A DNA stretch of 37,060 bases from Anaerovibrio slackiae (lineage in GTDB: Bacteria; Bacillota; Negativicutes; Selenomonadales; Selenomonadaceae). The stretch spans positions 1 through 37,060 of the forward strand of contig NZ_VUNR01000029.1 of the NCBI RefSeq assembly GCF_009695585.1, written 5' to 3'. Positions 15,794 through 25,105 of the stretch are shown one piece after another. A model generated the notes under the pieces. That model saw nothing but the letters and a program-made list of their open reading frames with translations, was not told where the DNA came from and made no database searches. Each line of letters starts with the position of its first letter. Positions within the stretch are counted from its first letter, which is position 1. Made by a program: the position numbers and the translations under genes.

Positions 15794-17221
15794 ATGAATT
15801 ATGAGGAAAGCCTGGCTTATCTGGATGAGCTGAATGTCTTTGGCATGAATTTCGGTTTGGCGAGGATTGAAAAGCTGCTGTACCTTTTGGGGGAGCCTCA
15901 GAAGGCCTACAAGACAATCCATGTGACCGGCACCAACGGCAAGGGCTCCGTGACTGCCATGCTGGCCTCCGGCTTGCAGGCGGCTGGCATCAGGACGGGC
16001 ATGTACATCTCGCCCCATCTTTCCTCCTACACGGAGCGGATGGTGATTGACGGCAGGCAGGTGTCCGAGGCGCAGTTTGCGGATGCTTTGAGCGTGGTGC
16101 GTGATATCTGCGAGTTTATGGCAGGGGAGGGTGACGAGCATCCTACCCAGTTTGAGGTGATTACGGCGGCGGCTTTTCTGCTGTTCCAAAAGGAAAAGGT
16201 GGAATATGCCGTCATCGAGGTGGGGCTGGGAGGCCTGCTGGACTCCACCAACGTAATCCTGCCGGAGGTGTCCGTGATTACCAACGTAACCTTTGAGCAT
16301 GCAGATAAATGCGGCGGCACCCTGGAGGGGATTGCCCATCACAAGGCTGGTATCATGAAGCCTGGGGTGCCGGTGGTAACAGGTGCCGAGGGCAAGGCCT
16401 TGGAGATTATCCGGGAGGAGGCCTGGGCCAAGGGGTGTGCCCTGTACGTCATGGGGGAGGATTTTGCAGCCGAGGCCATGAAGCCTCTGGGGCAGCTGTC
16501 CATTCCGCCCAACCTGGGGGCAACGGGCTATGGCGCTCAGGACAGGGCACTGACGGCTATGCAGATGGAGGCATTGTCCAAGCTGCACATGGATTGCAGC
16601 GAGTGCGGCGACAGTGAGCAGCTGGTGGCCTTCAAGGGCAAAAATGATGTGTTTGGCAGCATGGATTACAAGCTGTCCCTGCTAGGGCTCCATCAGGTGC
16701 AGAACAGCGCATTGGCTGCGGCAGTGATGATGGTGCTGGCAACGGATGATTTGCGGTTTACAAAGAAGGCCATCAAGCAGGGCATGAAGCGTGTGGTATG
16801 GCCGGGACGTTTTGAACTCATAAAGGGATATGCTTACAAGGTGCTGATTGACGGCGCCCACAACCCTGCCGGGATTGCTACCCTGCGTGCCAGCCTGGAT
16901 TATTATTTCCCGGCGGAGCAGCGCGTCTTTGTGCTGGGGATATTGAAGGACAAGGATTATCAGCAGATGCTGGATATGCTGCTTCGTCCTGAGGACAAGG
17001 TGGTGCTGACTACCCCTGATTCGGAACGGGCGGCGGAGCCTGCCGAGCTGCTTCCTTATGTGAAGTCTGAGTGCAGGGAGGCTGTGGCTGATGCAGCTGC
17101 CGCCCTGCAGCGGGGGCATCAGCTGGCACAGGCAACGGGGGAGCCGCGTAACACGATTTTGATTTGTGCAGGTTCCCTGTATCTTATTGGTGCACTCAGG
17201 GATTTGCTGATGAAAGGGTAA
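15794..17221 (+). CDS. folC: Folylpolyglutamate synthase / dihydrofolate synthase
   Basis: A 475-residue Mur-ligase-family enzyme that adds glutamate to dihydropteroate and to folates, retaining them in the cell. The ATP-binding loop VTGTNGKGSVTAML is at residues 44-57, the metal-binding region TNVTFEHADK follows mid-protein, and DGAHNPAG near residue 350 marks the start of the C-terminal ligase domain. Length is somewhat above the usual 420-440. GGAGGTGAAAGG gives a strong site before ATG 15794. It lies 30 bp after valS, an arrangement common in Firmicutes. Whether it has both activities cannot be told from sequence. Confidence 0.93.
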   Translation: MNYEESLAYLDELNVFGMNFGLARIEKLLYLLGEPQKAYKTIHVTGTNGKGSVTAMLASGLQAAGIRTGMYISPHLSSYTERMVIDGRQVSEAQFADALSVVRDICEFMAGEGDEHPTQFEVITAAAFLLFQKEKVEYAVIEVGLGGLLDSTNVILPEVSVITNVTFEHADKCGGTLEGIAHHKAGIMKPGVPVVTGAEGKALEIIREEAWAKGCALYVMGEDFAAEAMKPLGQLSIPPNLGATGYGAQDRALTAMQMEALSKLHMDCSECGDSEQLVAFKGKNDVFGSMDYKLSLLGLHQVQNSALAAAVMMVLATDDLRFTKKAIKQGMKRVVWPGRFELIKGYAYKVLIDGAHNPAGIATLRASLDYYFPAEQRVFVLGILKDKDYQQMLDMLLRPEDKVVLTTPDSERAAEPAELLPYVKSECREAVADAAAALQRGHQLAQATGEPRNTILICAGSLYLIGALRDLLMKG

Positions 17222-17257
17222 TTTTATCAGCCCGGAAGTTTAGCAAAAACAAAAACC

Positions 17258-17286
17258 TTGTGTAGAATAGAAATTTGTGGTATTAT
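17258..17286 (+). promoter_or_regulatory. Candidate promoter of tig
   Basis: TTGTGT (17258-17263), a 17-base spacer and TATTAT (17281-17286) lie about 100 bases before the trigger factor gene. Confidence 0.5.
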
Positions 17287-17384
17287 GGTTTGGTGTACTA
17301 TGGTAAAGAATGGGGATAACTATGCGCTGAATTAGCTGTGCCGGTGTCCCTGCACAAATATTTTTCAGGAGGTCATTAGACACA

Positions 17385-18674
17385 ATGGAAGTAAACGTAA
17401 AGGATTTGGAGAACTCTCAGGTTGAATTTGAAATCACTGTACCGGCTGCAGAGCTGGATAAGGCTTATGAGGCTGCATACAAGAAGGTTGCCAGCAAGGT
17501 GAACATCCCTGGCTTCCGCAAGGGCAAGGCTCCAAAGATGATTGTAGAGCGCCATGTAGGCAAGGAATATATCATTGATGAGGCTGTAGAGATTGCTGCA
17601 CCAAAGGCTTTCTTTGATGCACTGAAGGAGAAGGAAATCGACATCGTTACCCGCCCTGAGTTCGAGGTTGTTACCAAGGAGCTGGGCAAGGATCTGGTGT
17701 TCAAGGCAACTGCTACCAAGAAGCCTGAGGTTCAGCTGGGCGAGTACAAGGGCCTGAAGGTTGAGGTTCAGAAGGATGCTGTTGACGATGAGGCAGTTCA
17801 GCTGCAGCTGACCCGCATGCTGGATCGTCAGGCTGACATGGTTGAGGCTGAAGAAGGCTCCGAGGTGGCAAAGGATGATTTCATCACCTTGGACTTCAAG
17901 GGCTTCGTTGATGGCGAGGCTTTTGCCGGTGGCGAGGGCAAGGACTACCCTCTGCAGATCGGCTCCAACAGCTTCATTCCTGGCTTCGAGGATCAGCTGA
18001 TCGGCGCCAAGATTGGGGAGGAGAAGGATGTAAACGTAACCTTCCCTGAGGAGTATCACGCTGAGGAGCTGAAGGGCAAGCCAGCAGTGTTCAAGTGCAC
18101 TGTCAAGAGCATCAAGAGAAAGGTTCTGCCTGCCCTGGATGATGAGTTTGCCAAGAAGGCAAGCACCTTCCAGACTCTGGATGAGCTGAAGGCTGATATC
18201 CGCTCCAACCTGGAGAAGACTGCTGAGAGCAAGGCTGAGTCCGAGAAGCGCGAGGAGGCTATCAAGCAGGCTACTGAGAACGCAACTGTAGAGGTTCCAG
18301 AGGTTATGGTTGAGCATCGCATCAACATCATGATTCAGGAGCTGGCTATGCGCCTGGAGCAGCAGGGCATGAAGCTGGAGATGTACCTCCAGTATGCAGG
18401 CACCGACATCAACAAGCTGCGTGAGACCTACAGGGACACCGCTGCTGCCAACGTGAAGACCGACCTGGTTCTGGAAGCTGTAGCAAAGGCTGAGGGTATC
18501 AAGGTTGAGACCGAGGAGCTGGATGCAGAGGTTGAGGCTATGGCCAAGGCTTATGGCGCAACCGCTGCCGAGGTGAAGAAGATTATTACCCAGCAGGGCC
18601 GTACCCCGGATCTGATTGAGACTGTCCTGAAGCGCAAGACTGCACAGTTCATTATTGACAACATTGCTGAGTAA
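17385..18674 (+). CDS. tig: Trigger factor (ribosome-associated chaperone and prolyl isomerase)
   Basis: A 429-residue trigger factor, which binds the ribosome near protein L23 and shields nascent chains. The ribosome-binding signature is GFRKGKAPKMIVER (residues about 43-56). The central FKBP-type domain (about 145-235) includes DFITLDFKGFVDGEAFAGGEG-like sequence and IPGFEDQLIGAKIGEEKDV. The C-terminal arm is helical and charged. AGGAGGT lies 12 bases before ATG 17385. Codon use is strikingly restricted (AAG, GAG, CTG), as expected of a highly expressed gene. It is followed by clpP and clpX, a common order. Confidence 0.96.
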   Translation: MEVNVKDLENSQVEFEITVPAAELDKAYEAAYKKVASKVNIPGFRKGKAPKMIVERHVGKEYIIDEAVEIAAPKAFFDALKEKEIDIVTRPEFEVVTKELGKDLVFKATATKKPEVQLGEYKGLKVEVQKDAVDDEAVQLQLTRMLDRQADMVEAEEGSEVAKDDFITLDFKGFVDGEAFAGGEGKDYPLQIGSNSFIPGFEDQLIGAKIGEEKDVNVTFPEEYHAEELKGKPAVFKCTVKSIKRKVLPALDDEFAKKASTFQTLDELKADIRSNLEKTAESKAESEKREEAIKQATENATVEVPEVMVEHRINIMIQELAMRLEQQGMKLEMYLQYAGTDINKLRETYRDTAAANVKTDLVLEAVAKAEGIKVETEELDAEVEAMAKAYGATAAEVKKIITQQGRTPDLIETVLKRKTAQFIIDNIAE

Positions 18675-18714
18675 TTGCCAAGGCTTTTTGAATAATTGCT
18701 GATATTTGGATGGA

Positions 18715-18740
18715 GCGGCATGACCGCAGGGGAATGCCGC
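18715..18740 (+). other. Hairpin between tig and clpP
   Basis: GCGGCAT (18715-18721) pairs with ATGCCGC (18734-18740). There is no T-run, so it is not a standard terminator. A second small hairpin, CTGAAA-CCG-TTTCAG (18754-18768), follows, and TTTCAGTGAG occurs twice just before the clpP ribosome binding site. These could tune the tig/clpP transcript ratio; this is inference. Confidence 0.4.
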
Positions 18741-18794
18741 CCCGTTGTATCTGCTGAAACCGTTTCAGTGAGTTTTCAGTGAGGTGATTGGAAA

Positions 18795-19400
18795 ATGGGT
18801 TATGTTCCTATGGTTGTGGAACAGTCCGGTCAGGGGGAGCGCGCCTACGATATTTATTCTCGTCTTTTGAAGGACAGGATTATTTTCCTGGGTGGCGAGG
18901 TAGAGGACAACATGGCAAACACCATTGTTGCCCAGATGCTGTTTCTTGAGGCAGAGGACCCTGACAAGGATATTTATCTGTATATAAACAGCCCTGGCGG
19001 CGTTGTGACTGCCGGTATGGCTATTTATGATACCATGCAGTATATCAAGCCTGATGTGGCTACTATCTGCATTGGCCAGGCGGCAAGCATGGGCTCCCTG
19101 CTTCTGACTGCCGGTGCCAAGGGCAAGCGTTTTGCCCTGCCAAATGCCAGGATTATGATTCACCAGCCGTTAGGCGGTGCCCGGGGACAGTCTACTGACG
19201 TTCAGATTCAGGCGAAGGAGCTTTTGCGCACACGCCACATGCTGAACGAGATTTTGTCTGAGCGCACCGGCAAGAGCATGGAGCAGGTGGAGAATGATAC
19301 TGAGCGCGACAATTTTATGAGTGCATCCGAGGCTGTGGAATACGGCCTGATTGACAAGGTTATTACCAGGGCAAAGGATAGCGAAAATTCTCAGGACTAA
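18795..19400 (+). CDS. clpP: ATP-dependent Clp protease proteolytic subunit
   Basis: A 201-residue ClpP, the serine protease that forms a tetradecameric barrel and degrades proteins fed by ClpX or ClpA/C. The catalytic triad is visible as Ser98 (GQAASMGS), His123 (MIHQPLGG) and Asp172 (TERDNFMS). GAGGTG precedes ATG 18795. The length is normal with a short propeptide. clpX begins 12 bp after the stop, so the protease and its unfoldase are co-transcribed. Confidence 0.97.
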   Translation: MGYVPMVVEQSGQGERAYDIYSRLLKDRIIFLGGEVEDNMANTIVAQMLFLEAEDPDKDIYLYINSPGGVVTAGMAIYDTMQYIKPDVATICIGQAASMGSLLLTAGAKGKRFALPNARIMIHQPLGGARGQSTDVQIQAKELLRTRHMLNEILSERTGKSMEQVENDTERDNFMSASEAVEYGLIDKVITRAKDSENSQD

Positions 19401-19412
19401 GGGGGTGGCGGC

Positions 19413-20669
19413 ATGAGCTTCAATGATAATGATGAAAAGCTTGTCTGCTCTTTTTGTGGAAAGCCTCAGGACATGGTACGCAAGCTGGTAGCAGGTCCGG
19501 GAGTTTATATTTGTGATGAGTGTATTGAGCTGTGCAACGAGATAGTTGATGAAGAAGTGCGGGAGCAGGATGATGATGAGGTTCGTGGCCTGCCCAAGCC
19601 GAAAGAGATAAAGAGCATTCTTGACCAGTATGTTATCGGTCAGGAGGATGCCAAGAAATCATTGGCAGTTGCTGTATACAATCATTATAAGAGGATAAAT
19701 GCTGACAGCCGCAAGCTGAAGAAGGATGTGGAGCTGCAGAAGTCCAACATCCTGATGCTGGGTCCTACGGGCAGCGGCAAGACATTGCTGGCACAGACAC
19801 TGGCACGGATTTTGAATGTGCCTTTTGCCGTGGCAGATGCCACTACCCTGACTGAGGCAGGATATGTAGGCGAGGATGTGGAGAATATCCTCCTGAAGCT
19901 GATTCAGGCTGCCGACTTTGATATTGAGAAGGCGGAGCGGGGCATTGTCTATATTGATGAGATTGACAAGATTGCCCGCAAGGGTGAGAATGTCTCCATT
20001 ACCCGTGATGTGTCAGGGGAGGGAGTGCAGCAGGCCCTGCTGAAGATTTTGGAGGGAACGGTGGCTTCCGTGCCGCCTCAGGGCGGTCGCAAGCATCCTC
20101 ATCAGGAGCTTTTGCAGATTGATACCAGCAATATCCTGTTCATCTGCGGCGGTGCTTTTGCCGGTATTGACAAGATTATCAACAAGCGCATCGGCAAGAA
20201 GAATCTTGGCTTCGGGGCAGAGATTGCCTCCAGGCAGCAGATGGACATGGGGGAGCTTTTGAAGAAGCTGGCACCGGATGACCTGATGAAAAGCGGCCTG
20301 ATACCGGAGTTCATCGGCAGGCTGCCGGTGGTGGTGACGCTGGCACCTCTGGAGGAAGCCGACCTGGTGGAAATCCTCACCAAGCCGAAGAATGCGCTGG
20401 TGAAGCAGTATCAGCACCTGCTTGATCTGGATGGGGTGAAGCTTGCCTTTGATGATGAGGCACTGCGCAGCATTGCCAAGGAGGCATTGAAGCGCAAGAC
20501 AGGTGCCCGTGGCCTTCGTTCCATCATCGAGGAGCTGATGAAGAACGTCATGTACGAAATCCCGTCCATGGATGGCGTTACTGACTGCCTGGTGACCAAG
20601 GATGTGGTTCTTGAGAAGAAGGATCCTGTACTTTCCTATGGAAAGCGCAAGCATGAGGCATCGGCCTGA
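19413..20669 (+). CDS. clpX: ATP-dependent Clp protease ATP-binding subunit ClpX
   Basis: A 418-residue AAA+ unfoldase. The N-terminal zinc-binding domain has four cysteines (CSFCGKPQ and CDECIELC, residues about 11-42). Walker A is GPTGSGKT at about 116-123 and Walker B is [11 protein letters not shown]. The IGF-type loop that docks to ClpP appears as NLGFGAEI, so LGF stands for the usual IGF tripeptide. GGGGGTGG is the ribosome binding site, 12 bp after the clpP stop. lon follows with a 101-bp gap that contains a hairpin. Confidence 0.97.
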   Translation: MSFNDNDEKLVCSFCGKPQDMVRKLVAGPGVYICDECIELCNEIVDEEVREQDDDEVRGLPKPKEIKSILDQYVIGQEDAKKSLAVAVYNHYKRINADSRKLKKDVELQKSNILMLGPTGSGKTLLAQTLARILNVPFAVADATTLTEAGYVGEDVENILLKLIQAADFDIEKAERGIVYIDEIDKIARKGENVSITRDVSGEGVQQALLKILEGTVASVPPQGGRKHPHQELLQIDTSNILFICGGAFAGIDKIINKRIGKKNLGFGAEIASRQQMDMGELLKKLAPDDLMKSGLIPEFIGRLPVVVTLAPLEEADLVEILTKPKNALVKQYQHLLDLDGVKLAFDDEALRSIAKEALKRKTGARGLRSIIEELMKNVMYEIPSMDGVTDCLVTKDVVLEKKDPVLSYGKRKHEASA

Positions 20670-20709
20670 GCTGGCTTCTGCCTTTAGGATGATAAATTGA
20701 GCAGAATAT

Positions 20710-20737
20710 ATAGGCGTTGCCTCAGGGTAACGCCTAT
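20710..20737 (+). promoter_or_regulatory. Inverted repeat between clpX and lon
   Basis: ATAGGCGTT (20710-20718) pairs exactly with AACGCCTAT (20729-20737), loop 10 bases. A T-run (TTTTTTT) begins only 13 bases later, so it may be a weak terminator or attenuator, or an operator. It does not match CIRCE or the CtsR box. Confidence 0.5.
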
Positions 20738-20770
20738 GTTTATATAGATTTTTTTGCGGAGGTGGATTTT

Positions 20771-23098
20771 ATGGAGGAAATGGATGAGAATGTAGTAGTG
20801 CTGCCTGTGCTGCCGCTTAGGGGCATGATGGTCTTTCCATATATGATGGTTCATCTGGATGCTGGCAGGGAGCAGTCTATTTCCGCCTTGGAAAAGGCCA
20901 TGCTGGTGGAGGACAAGCACGTTTTCCTGGTGGCGCAGCGGGATTCGGATTTGGAGGACCCGCAGATGTCAGATTTGTACAGCGTGGGTACGGTGGCTGA
21001 GATAAAGCATCTGATGAAGCTGCCGGACGGGGCAATCAGAGTGCTGGTAGAGGGCCTTTACCGCGGCCAGATTGTCAGCGCCATTGAGCAGGAGGAGGAC
21101 TACCTGATTGCCAATGTCAGGGAGTACCATGACAAGATTGACAAGTCCATAGAGATGGAGGCCCTGGTTCGTGTGGTTGTGCACGAGTTTGAGCAGTGGG
21201 TCAAGAGCAGCAAGAAAATTCCGGCAGATGCCATGGTATCTGTTTCGATTATAGATGATGCCGGGCGGCTGGCAGATATGATTGCCGGTCATATCAATCT
21301 GAAGCTGGATGACAGGCAGGCAATCCTGGAGAGCATCGATGTGAAGGAAAGGCTTGAGAGGCTGTACGGCTTCCTGAAGCGTGAAAAGGACATCCTGGAT
21401 ATTGAGCGCAAGATTGGCACCCGGGTGCGCCGCCAGATTGAAAAGGTGCAGAAGGAATATTATCTCCGGGAGAAGGTCAAGGCCATCCATAATGAGCTGG
21501 GAGACCAGAACGGCATTCTGGGGGATATTGAGGAATACAAGGAAAGGCTGAGCAAGGGGCACTTCCCTGACGAGGTTGTGAAGACCGTGGAGAAGGAGCT
21601 GAAGCGGCTGGAAAGGACTCAGGGCATGTCCCAGGAGGGAGCCGTCATCGGCACCTATATTGACAATCTGCTGTCCATGCCGTGGGAGAGCCTGTCAGAG
21701 GATATCAACGACATCAAGGCGGCAGCGGCTGTGCTGGATCGCGACCACTACGGGCTGGAAAAGGTCAAGGAGCGCATCCTGGAGTTCTTGGCGGTGCGCC
21801 AGCTGACTAACGGGCAGAATGCGCCTATTTTGTGCCTGGTGGGGCCGCCGGGGGTGGGCAAGACCTCTTTGGCTGGTTCTGTGGCAAAGGCTTTGGGCAG
21901 GAAGTTTGTCCGTGCCTCCCTGGGTGGCGTGCGGGATGAGGCGGAGATTCGTGGCCATCGCCGCACCTATGTGGGGGCTATGCCTGGGCGCATTCTGGAA
22001 GCCCTGAAAAAGGCTGGTACTCGAAATCCTGTGTTCCTTCTGGATGAGGTGGACAAGATGGGCTCTGACTACAAGGGAGACCCTACCTCGGCCCTTCTGG
22101 AAGTGCTGGACCCGGCTCAGAACAATACCTTCAGCGACCATTATATTGAGCTGCCATTTAATTTGTCCGATGTGCTGTGGATTGTGACTGCCAACGATAT
22201 AGGCTCTATTCCACGGCCTCTGCTGGATCGCATGGAGGTTATTAACCTTTCCAGCTATACGGAGCAGGAAAAGCTGGAGATTGCCAAGCAGTACCTGCTG
22301 CCGCGGCAGCGGACCAGGAACGGCCTTTCCGGCAAGGAAATCAGGCTGGGGGCAGGCGTCCTGCAGCGCATGATAAACGAGTACACCAGAGAGTCCGGGG
22401 TGCGCGAGCTGGAGCGTGTCATCGGCCATCTCTGCCGCAAGGTGGCAAGGAAAATCGTGGAGGGGGATACGGAGTCCGTATATGTCACCACGAAAAACCT
22501 GGTGGATATCCTGGGCAAGGTGAAGTATCCTCATACCAAGGCCAAGCGCAAGCCGGAGGTGGGGCTGTGTACCGGCATGGCATGGACGCAGGTTGGCGGC
22601 GATATCCTGCCTACCGAGGTAAATATTTTCCCTGGCACTGGCAAGCTGATCTTGACCGGCAAGCTGGGGGATGTGATGAAGGAGTCGGCCCAGGCTGCCC
22701 TTTCCTACATCCGCAGCCGCCAGGATAAGTTTGAGCTGGCAGAGGATTTTTATGAGAAGAATGATATCCATGTGCATTTTCCTGAGGGTGCCGTGCCAAA
22801 GGATGGCCCTTCCGCAGGTATCACCATGGCAACAGCTATTGTATCCGGGCTGACCGGCCGCAGGGTACGGAGCGATGTGGCCATGACCGGGGAGATTACC
22901 ATCCGCGGCAATGTGCTGGCGATTGGCGGCTTGAAGGAAAAGGTGCTGGCAGCGTATCGCGAGGGCATCAGGACCATTGTGCTGCCCAAGGAAAACGAGC
23001 GGGATATTGAGGATATTCCTGAGAGCGTCCGGGAGAAGCTGGAATTTGTGCCGGTGGAAAACATGGACAAGGTGCTGGAAACAGCCCTTTGCCAGTGA
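20771..23098 (+). CDS. lon: ATP-dependent protease Lon (LonA)
   Basis: A 775-residue LonA with the three usual parts: an N-terminal substrate-binding domain opening [18 protein letters not shown], an AAA+ domain with Walker A GPPGVGKT near residue 358 and Walker [11 protein letters not shown], and a C-terminal serine-lysine protease domain. The catalytic Ser is in [11 protein letters not shown] (about 681), and the Lys is in [12 protein letters not shown] (about 724). The start at 20771 has GGAGGTGG upstream; a longer in-frame reading from 20717 begins inside the upstream hairpin and has no ribosome binding site. engB starts 12 bp after the stop, an order conserved in Firmicutes. Confidence 0.97.
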   Translation: MEEMDENVVVLPVLPLRGMMVFPYMMVHLDAGREQSISALEKAMLVEDKHVFLVAQRDSDLEDPQMSDLYSVGTVAEIKHLMKLPDGAIRVLVEGLYRGQIVSAIEQEEDYLIANVREYHDKIDKSIEMEALVRVVVHEFEQWVKSSKKIPADAMVSVSIIDDAGRLADMIAGHINLKLDDRQAILESIDVKERLERLYGFLKREKDILDIERKIGTRVRRQIEKVQKEYYLREKVKAIHNELGDQNGILGDIEEYKERLSKGHFPDEVVKTVEKELKRLERTQGMSQEGAVIGTYIDNLLSMPWESLSEDINDIKAAAAVLDRDHYGLEKVKERILEFLAVRQLTNGQNAPILCLVGPPGVGKTSLAGSVAKALGRKFVRASLGGVRDEAEIRGHRRTYVGAMPGRILEALKKAGTRNPVFLLDEVDKMGSDYKGDPTSALLEVLDPAQNNTFSDHYIELPFNLSDVLWIVTANDIGSIPRPLLDRMEVINLSSYTEQEKLEIAKQYLLPRQRTRNGLSGKEIRLGAGVLQRMINEYTRESGVRELERVIGHLCRKVARKIVEGDTESVYVTTKNLVDILGKVKYPHTKAKRKPEVGLCTGMAWTQVGGDILPTEVNIFPGTGKLILTGKLGDVMKESAQAALSYIRSRQDKFELAEDFYEKNDIHVHFPEGAVPKDGPSAGITMATAIVSGLTGRRVRSDVAMTGEITIRGNVLAIGGLKEKVLAAYREGIRTIVLPKENERDIEDIPESVREKLEFVPVENMDKVLETALCQ

Positions 23099-23110
23099 TG
23101 GAAAGGGCAG

Positions 23111-23857
23111 GTGAGTGCCGTGGCAGATAAGGTGATTATTACTCAGGGGAAGTATCTTGCTTCTGCTGTGAAGCCGGAGCAGTATCCGGAGCTGCAGCGC
23201 AAGGAAGTTGTGTTCATCGGCCGCTCCAATGTGGGCAAGTCATCCCTGATAAACTCCCTCACCCGGGTGCGGAACCTGGCCAGGGTTTCCAGCCAGCCGG
23301 GCAAGACCCAGACCATCAATTTTTATGAGATTGGTGCCAAAATTCAGGATGTGCCGGAGCGGCAGGATTTTTATCTGGTGGATTTGCCTGGCTACGGCTA
23401 TGCCAAGACCGGTGCGGAGAGGCGGAAGATTTGGAGCAGGTTTATCAATGAGTATCTGCTGACCTCCCCAAATATCCAGTTTGTGTGCCAGCTGATTGAT
23501 ATCCGCCATGAGCCTATGGCATCGGATGTGGAGATGTTCAAATGGCTGGTGGAAAACAACCTGCCGGTGCTGGTTATCGCCACCAAGGCGGACAAGGTCA
23601 GCAAGAACGCGGCAGCCAAGAGCATCGCGGCTATTAAGCGAAAGCTGGGGGTGCAGGAGATGGATGTGCTGCCTTATTCCTCGGTGAAAAATCAGGGCAG
23701 GGATGAGCTGCTGGAGGTTATTGCCGGGTGCCTGACAGATGATGGTGATAATATCGATAATATTGATAATGGCGATATTATCAGTAATGGCGTTGCCGGT
23801 GATGTTAATGCCGGTGATGAGACAGGGCAGGAGGAAATGACTAATAAAAGTGAATGA
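23111..23857 (+). CDS. ysxC: Ribosome biogenesis GTPase EngB (YsxC/YihA) with an Asp/Asn-rich tail
   Basis: A TRAFAC-class GTPase needed for late large-subunit ribosome assembly. G motifs are clear: G1 GRSNVGKSSL, G3 DLPGYGYAKTG, and G4 ATKADK; the SQPGKTQTINFYE segment is switch I. The usual family length is about 195-200 residues; this one is 248 because of a tail of about 40 residues rich in Asp, Asn and Gly, encoded partly by 9-bp tandem repeats (GATAATATC, GATAATATT, GATAATGGC, GATATTATC; about 23747-23782). The start is a GTG; 23111 is used here, and GTG 23120 is nearly as good. It is the last gene of the lon operon. Confidence 0.93.
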   Translation: MSAVADKVIITQGKYLASAVKPEQYPELQRKEVVFIGRSNVGKSSLINSLTRVRNLARVSSQPGKTQTINFYEIGAKIQDVPERQDFYLVDLPGYGYAKTGAERRKIWSRFINEYLLTSPNIQFVCQLIDIRHEPMASDVEMFKWLVENNLPVLVIATKADKVSKNAAAKSIAAIKRKLGVQEMDVLPYSSVKNQGRDELLEVIAGCLTDDGDNIDNIDNGDIISNGVAGDVNAGDETGQEEMTNKSE

Positions 23858-23869
23858 GGTTCATTTTTA

Positions 23870-23898
23870 TTGACAATCCCTGTGCAGTCGGGTAAAAT
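23870..23898 (+). promoter_or_regulatory. Consensus promoter abutting a terminator upstream of ahbA
   Basis: TTGACA (23870-23875), a 17-base spacer and TAAAAT (23893-23898) form a strong promoter. The expected start point (about 23904) coincides with the first base of the terminator hairpin at 23905, so any transcript would open with that hairpin. Confidence 0.7.
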
Positions 23899-23904
23899 AA
23901 ATAT

Positions 23905-23940
23905 AAGCTCCTGGGCTTTCGGGCTTGGGAGCTTTTGTTT
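23905..23940 (+). terminator. Terminator/attenuator between engB and ahbA
   Basis: AAGCTCC (23905-23911) pairs with GGAGCTT (23928-23934), with GGGC/GGGCTT sequences in between, followed by TTTTGTTTTTTGG. It can end the lon-engB operon and would also stop transcripts from the promoter just upstream. Confidence 0.8.
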
Positions 23941-24037
23941 TTTGGATATTTTTGTCTTGAGGTTTGTTTTTTTATTTGGCGGTATTTGTCTGCCGCGTTG
24001 CAGATTGTACTTTTGTTTTTGAGGTTTGGTGCTTGTT

Positions 24038-24496
24038 ATGCTGGAATTAACGGATTTGGATAAAAAATTGCTGAATTTGCTGCAGGGAAAGCTGCAGCTG
24101 GTATCCCGTCCTTTCAAGCTGATTGGTGAGGAAGTGGGCATGAGCGAGGAGCAGGTCATCACCAGGCTGCAGCTTTTGAAGGAAGCCGGGTATATCAGAA
24201 AAATTGGGGCGTTCTTTAATTCTGACGAGCTGGGCTACCGGGGGACGCTGGTGGCTTTGAAGGTAAGAGAAGGGCTGATGGAGGAAACGGCGCTTTTTAT
24301 CAATCAGTTTCCGGGTATTACCCACAACTATCAGCGTGAAGGGGAATACAACCTGTGGTTTACCCTGATTACCCCCAATGAACGGCTGCGGCAGGATATT
24401 CTGGGGCAGATTGGTGCCCTGCCGGGGGTAGAGGCGGTTATGGACTTGAGTGCCAGGAAAAAGTACAAGATTAATGTGCAGTTTAAGCTGAAATAA
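24038..24496 (+). CDS. ahbA: Siroheme decarboxylase subunit AhbA
   Basis: A 152-residue Lrp/AsnC-like protein of the AhbA/NirDLGH group. With AhbB it removes the two acetate carboxyl groups at C12 and C18 of siroheme, giving 12,18-didecarboxysiroheme, the first step of the siroheme-dependent heme pathway. The N-terminal winged helix reads LELTDLDKKLLNLLQGK; RKIGAFFNSDELGYRGTLVA and GITHNYQREGEYNLWFTLI are family motifs, with His-Asn-Tyr at the position that is His-Cys-Tyr in AhbB. The start is ATG 24038, with GAGGTT 11 bases upstream. ahbB follows after 103 bp. Although its fold resembles Lrp regulators, the pairing with AhbB argues for the enzyme. Confidence 0.88.
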   Translation: MLELTDLDKKLLNLLQGKLQLVSRPFKLIGEEVGMSEEQVITRLQLLKEAGYIRKIGAFFNSDELGYRGTLVALKVREGLMEETALFINQFPGITHNYQREGEYNLWFTLITPNERLRQDILGQIGALPGVEAVMDLSARKKYKINVQFKLK

Positions 24497-24599
24497 GCAG
24501 CAGGAGACAAACTGGCTGAGATAGGGTATATGTGGCGTTGCTGGCTTTGGGTAGTGCCGTTGCCGTGGCTGAGGCTGGAAAGGAAGTTGCAGAGGTCTT

Positions 24600-25070
24600 A
24601 TGGAAATTACAGAGCTGGATAAGAAAATAGTGCGTGCCATGCAGGATGAGCTGCCGCTGGTGGCGGAGCCATTCAAGCTGATTGCAGAGGAGATTGACAG
24701 CACGGAGGAAGAAGTGCTGTCAAGGCTCCGCCTGATGCAGGAGACTGGTGCCCTCAGAAAGATGGGGGCGGTGCTGCGGCATCGGGAGGTGGGCTTTGCA
24801 GCCAATGCCCTCTGTGTCTGGGTAGTGCCTGATGAGCGCATGGACGAGGTGGCTGATATTATGTGCCGCCACATGGCAGTAACTCATTGCTATGACCGCA
24901 ACGTGACTCCTGACTGGCCATATAATTTCTATACCATGATTCACGGCTCCAGCCGTGAGGACTGTGAGGCCGTTGCAGAGCAGCTGGCACAGGAAACCGG
25001 CGTCACACAGCGGACAATGCTGTACACCGGCAAAGAATGGAAAAAAACCAGCATGTCGTATTTCGTGTGA
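24600..25070 (+). CDS. ahbB: Siroheme decarboxylase subunit AhbB
   Basis: A 156-residue partner of AhbA. It begins MEITELDKKIVRAMQDELPL (winged helix) and has RKMGAVLRHREVGFAANALC followed by the AhbB hallmark THCYDRNVTPDWPYNFYTM, where the His and neighbouring residues line the siroheme site. The two proteins align along their length (for example PFKLIGEE versus PFKLIAEE), so they arose by duplication. AhbA/AhbB act in the cytoplasm; the later genes ahbC and ahbD are not in this window. The stop codon lies inside a terminator-like hairpin. Confidence 0.9.
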   Translation: MEITELDKKIVRAMQDELPLVAEPFKLIAEEIDSTEEEVLSRLRLMQETGALRKMGAVLRHREVGFAANALCVWVVPDERMDEVADIMCRHMAVTHCYDRNVTPDWPYNFYTMIHGSSREDCEAVAEQLAQETGVTQRTMLYTGKEWKKTSMSYFV

Positions 25071-25086
25071 AAATACGGCATGCTGG
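25048..25086 (+). terminator. Hairpin at the end of ahbB
   Basis: CCAGCATGTCGTATTT (25048-25063) pairs with AAATACGGCATGCTGG (25071-25086) with one G-T pair. It overlaps the last codons of ahbB. The following T-run is broken (TTGGTGGTTGTTTT). Confidence 0.6.
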
Positions 25087-25105
25087 TTGGTGGTTGTTTT
25101 AGGTG

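Noticed and set aside
14936-16588. A 550-codon open frame on the minus strand across the end of valS and folC
   Set aside because: It is antisense to two certain genes and shows a His/Leu/Gln-rich composition typical of complement frames of GC-rich genes.
20710-20737. CIRCE element (HrcA site) before lon
   Set aside because: The arms ATAGGCGTT/AACGCCTAT do not match TTAGCACTC/GAGTGCTAA.
24038-25070. A pair of Lrp/AsnC transcription regulators
   Set aside because: The two adjacent genes share the AhbA/AhbB motifs (HNY, HCYxR followed by PDWPYN) and are better explained as siroheme decarboxylase subunits.
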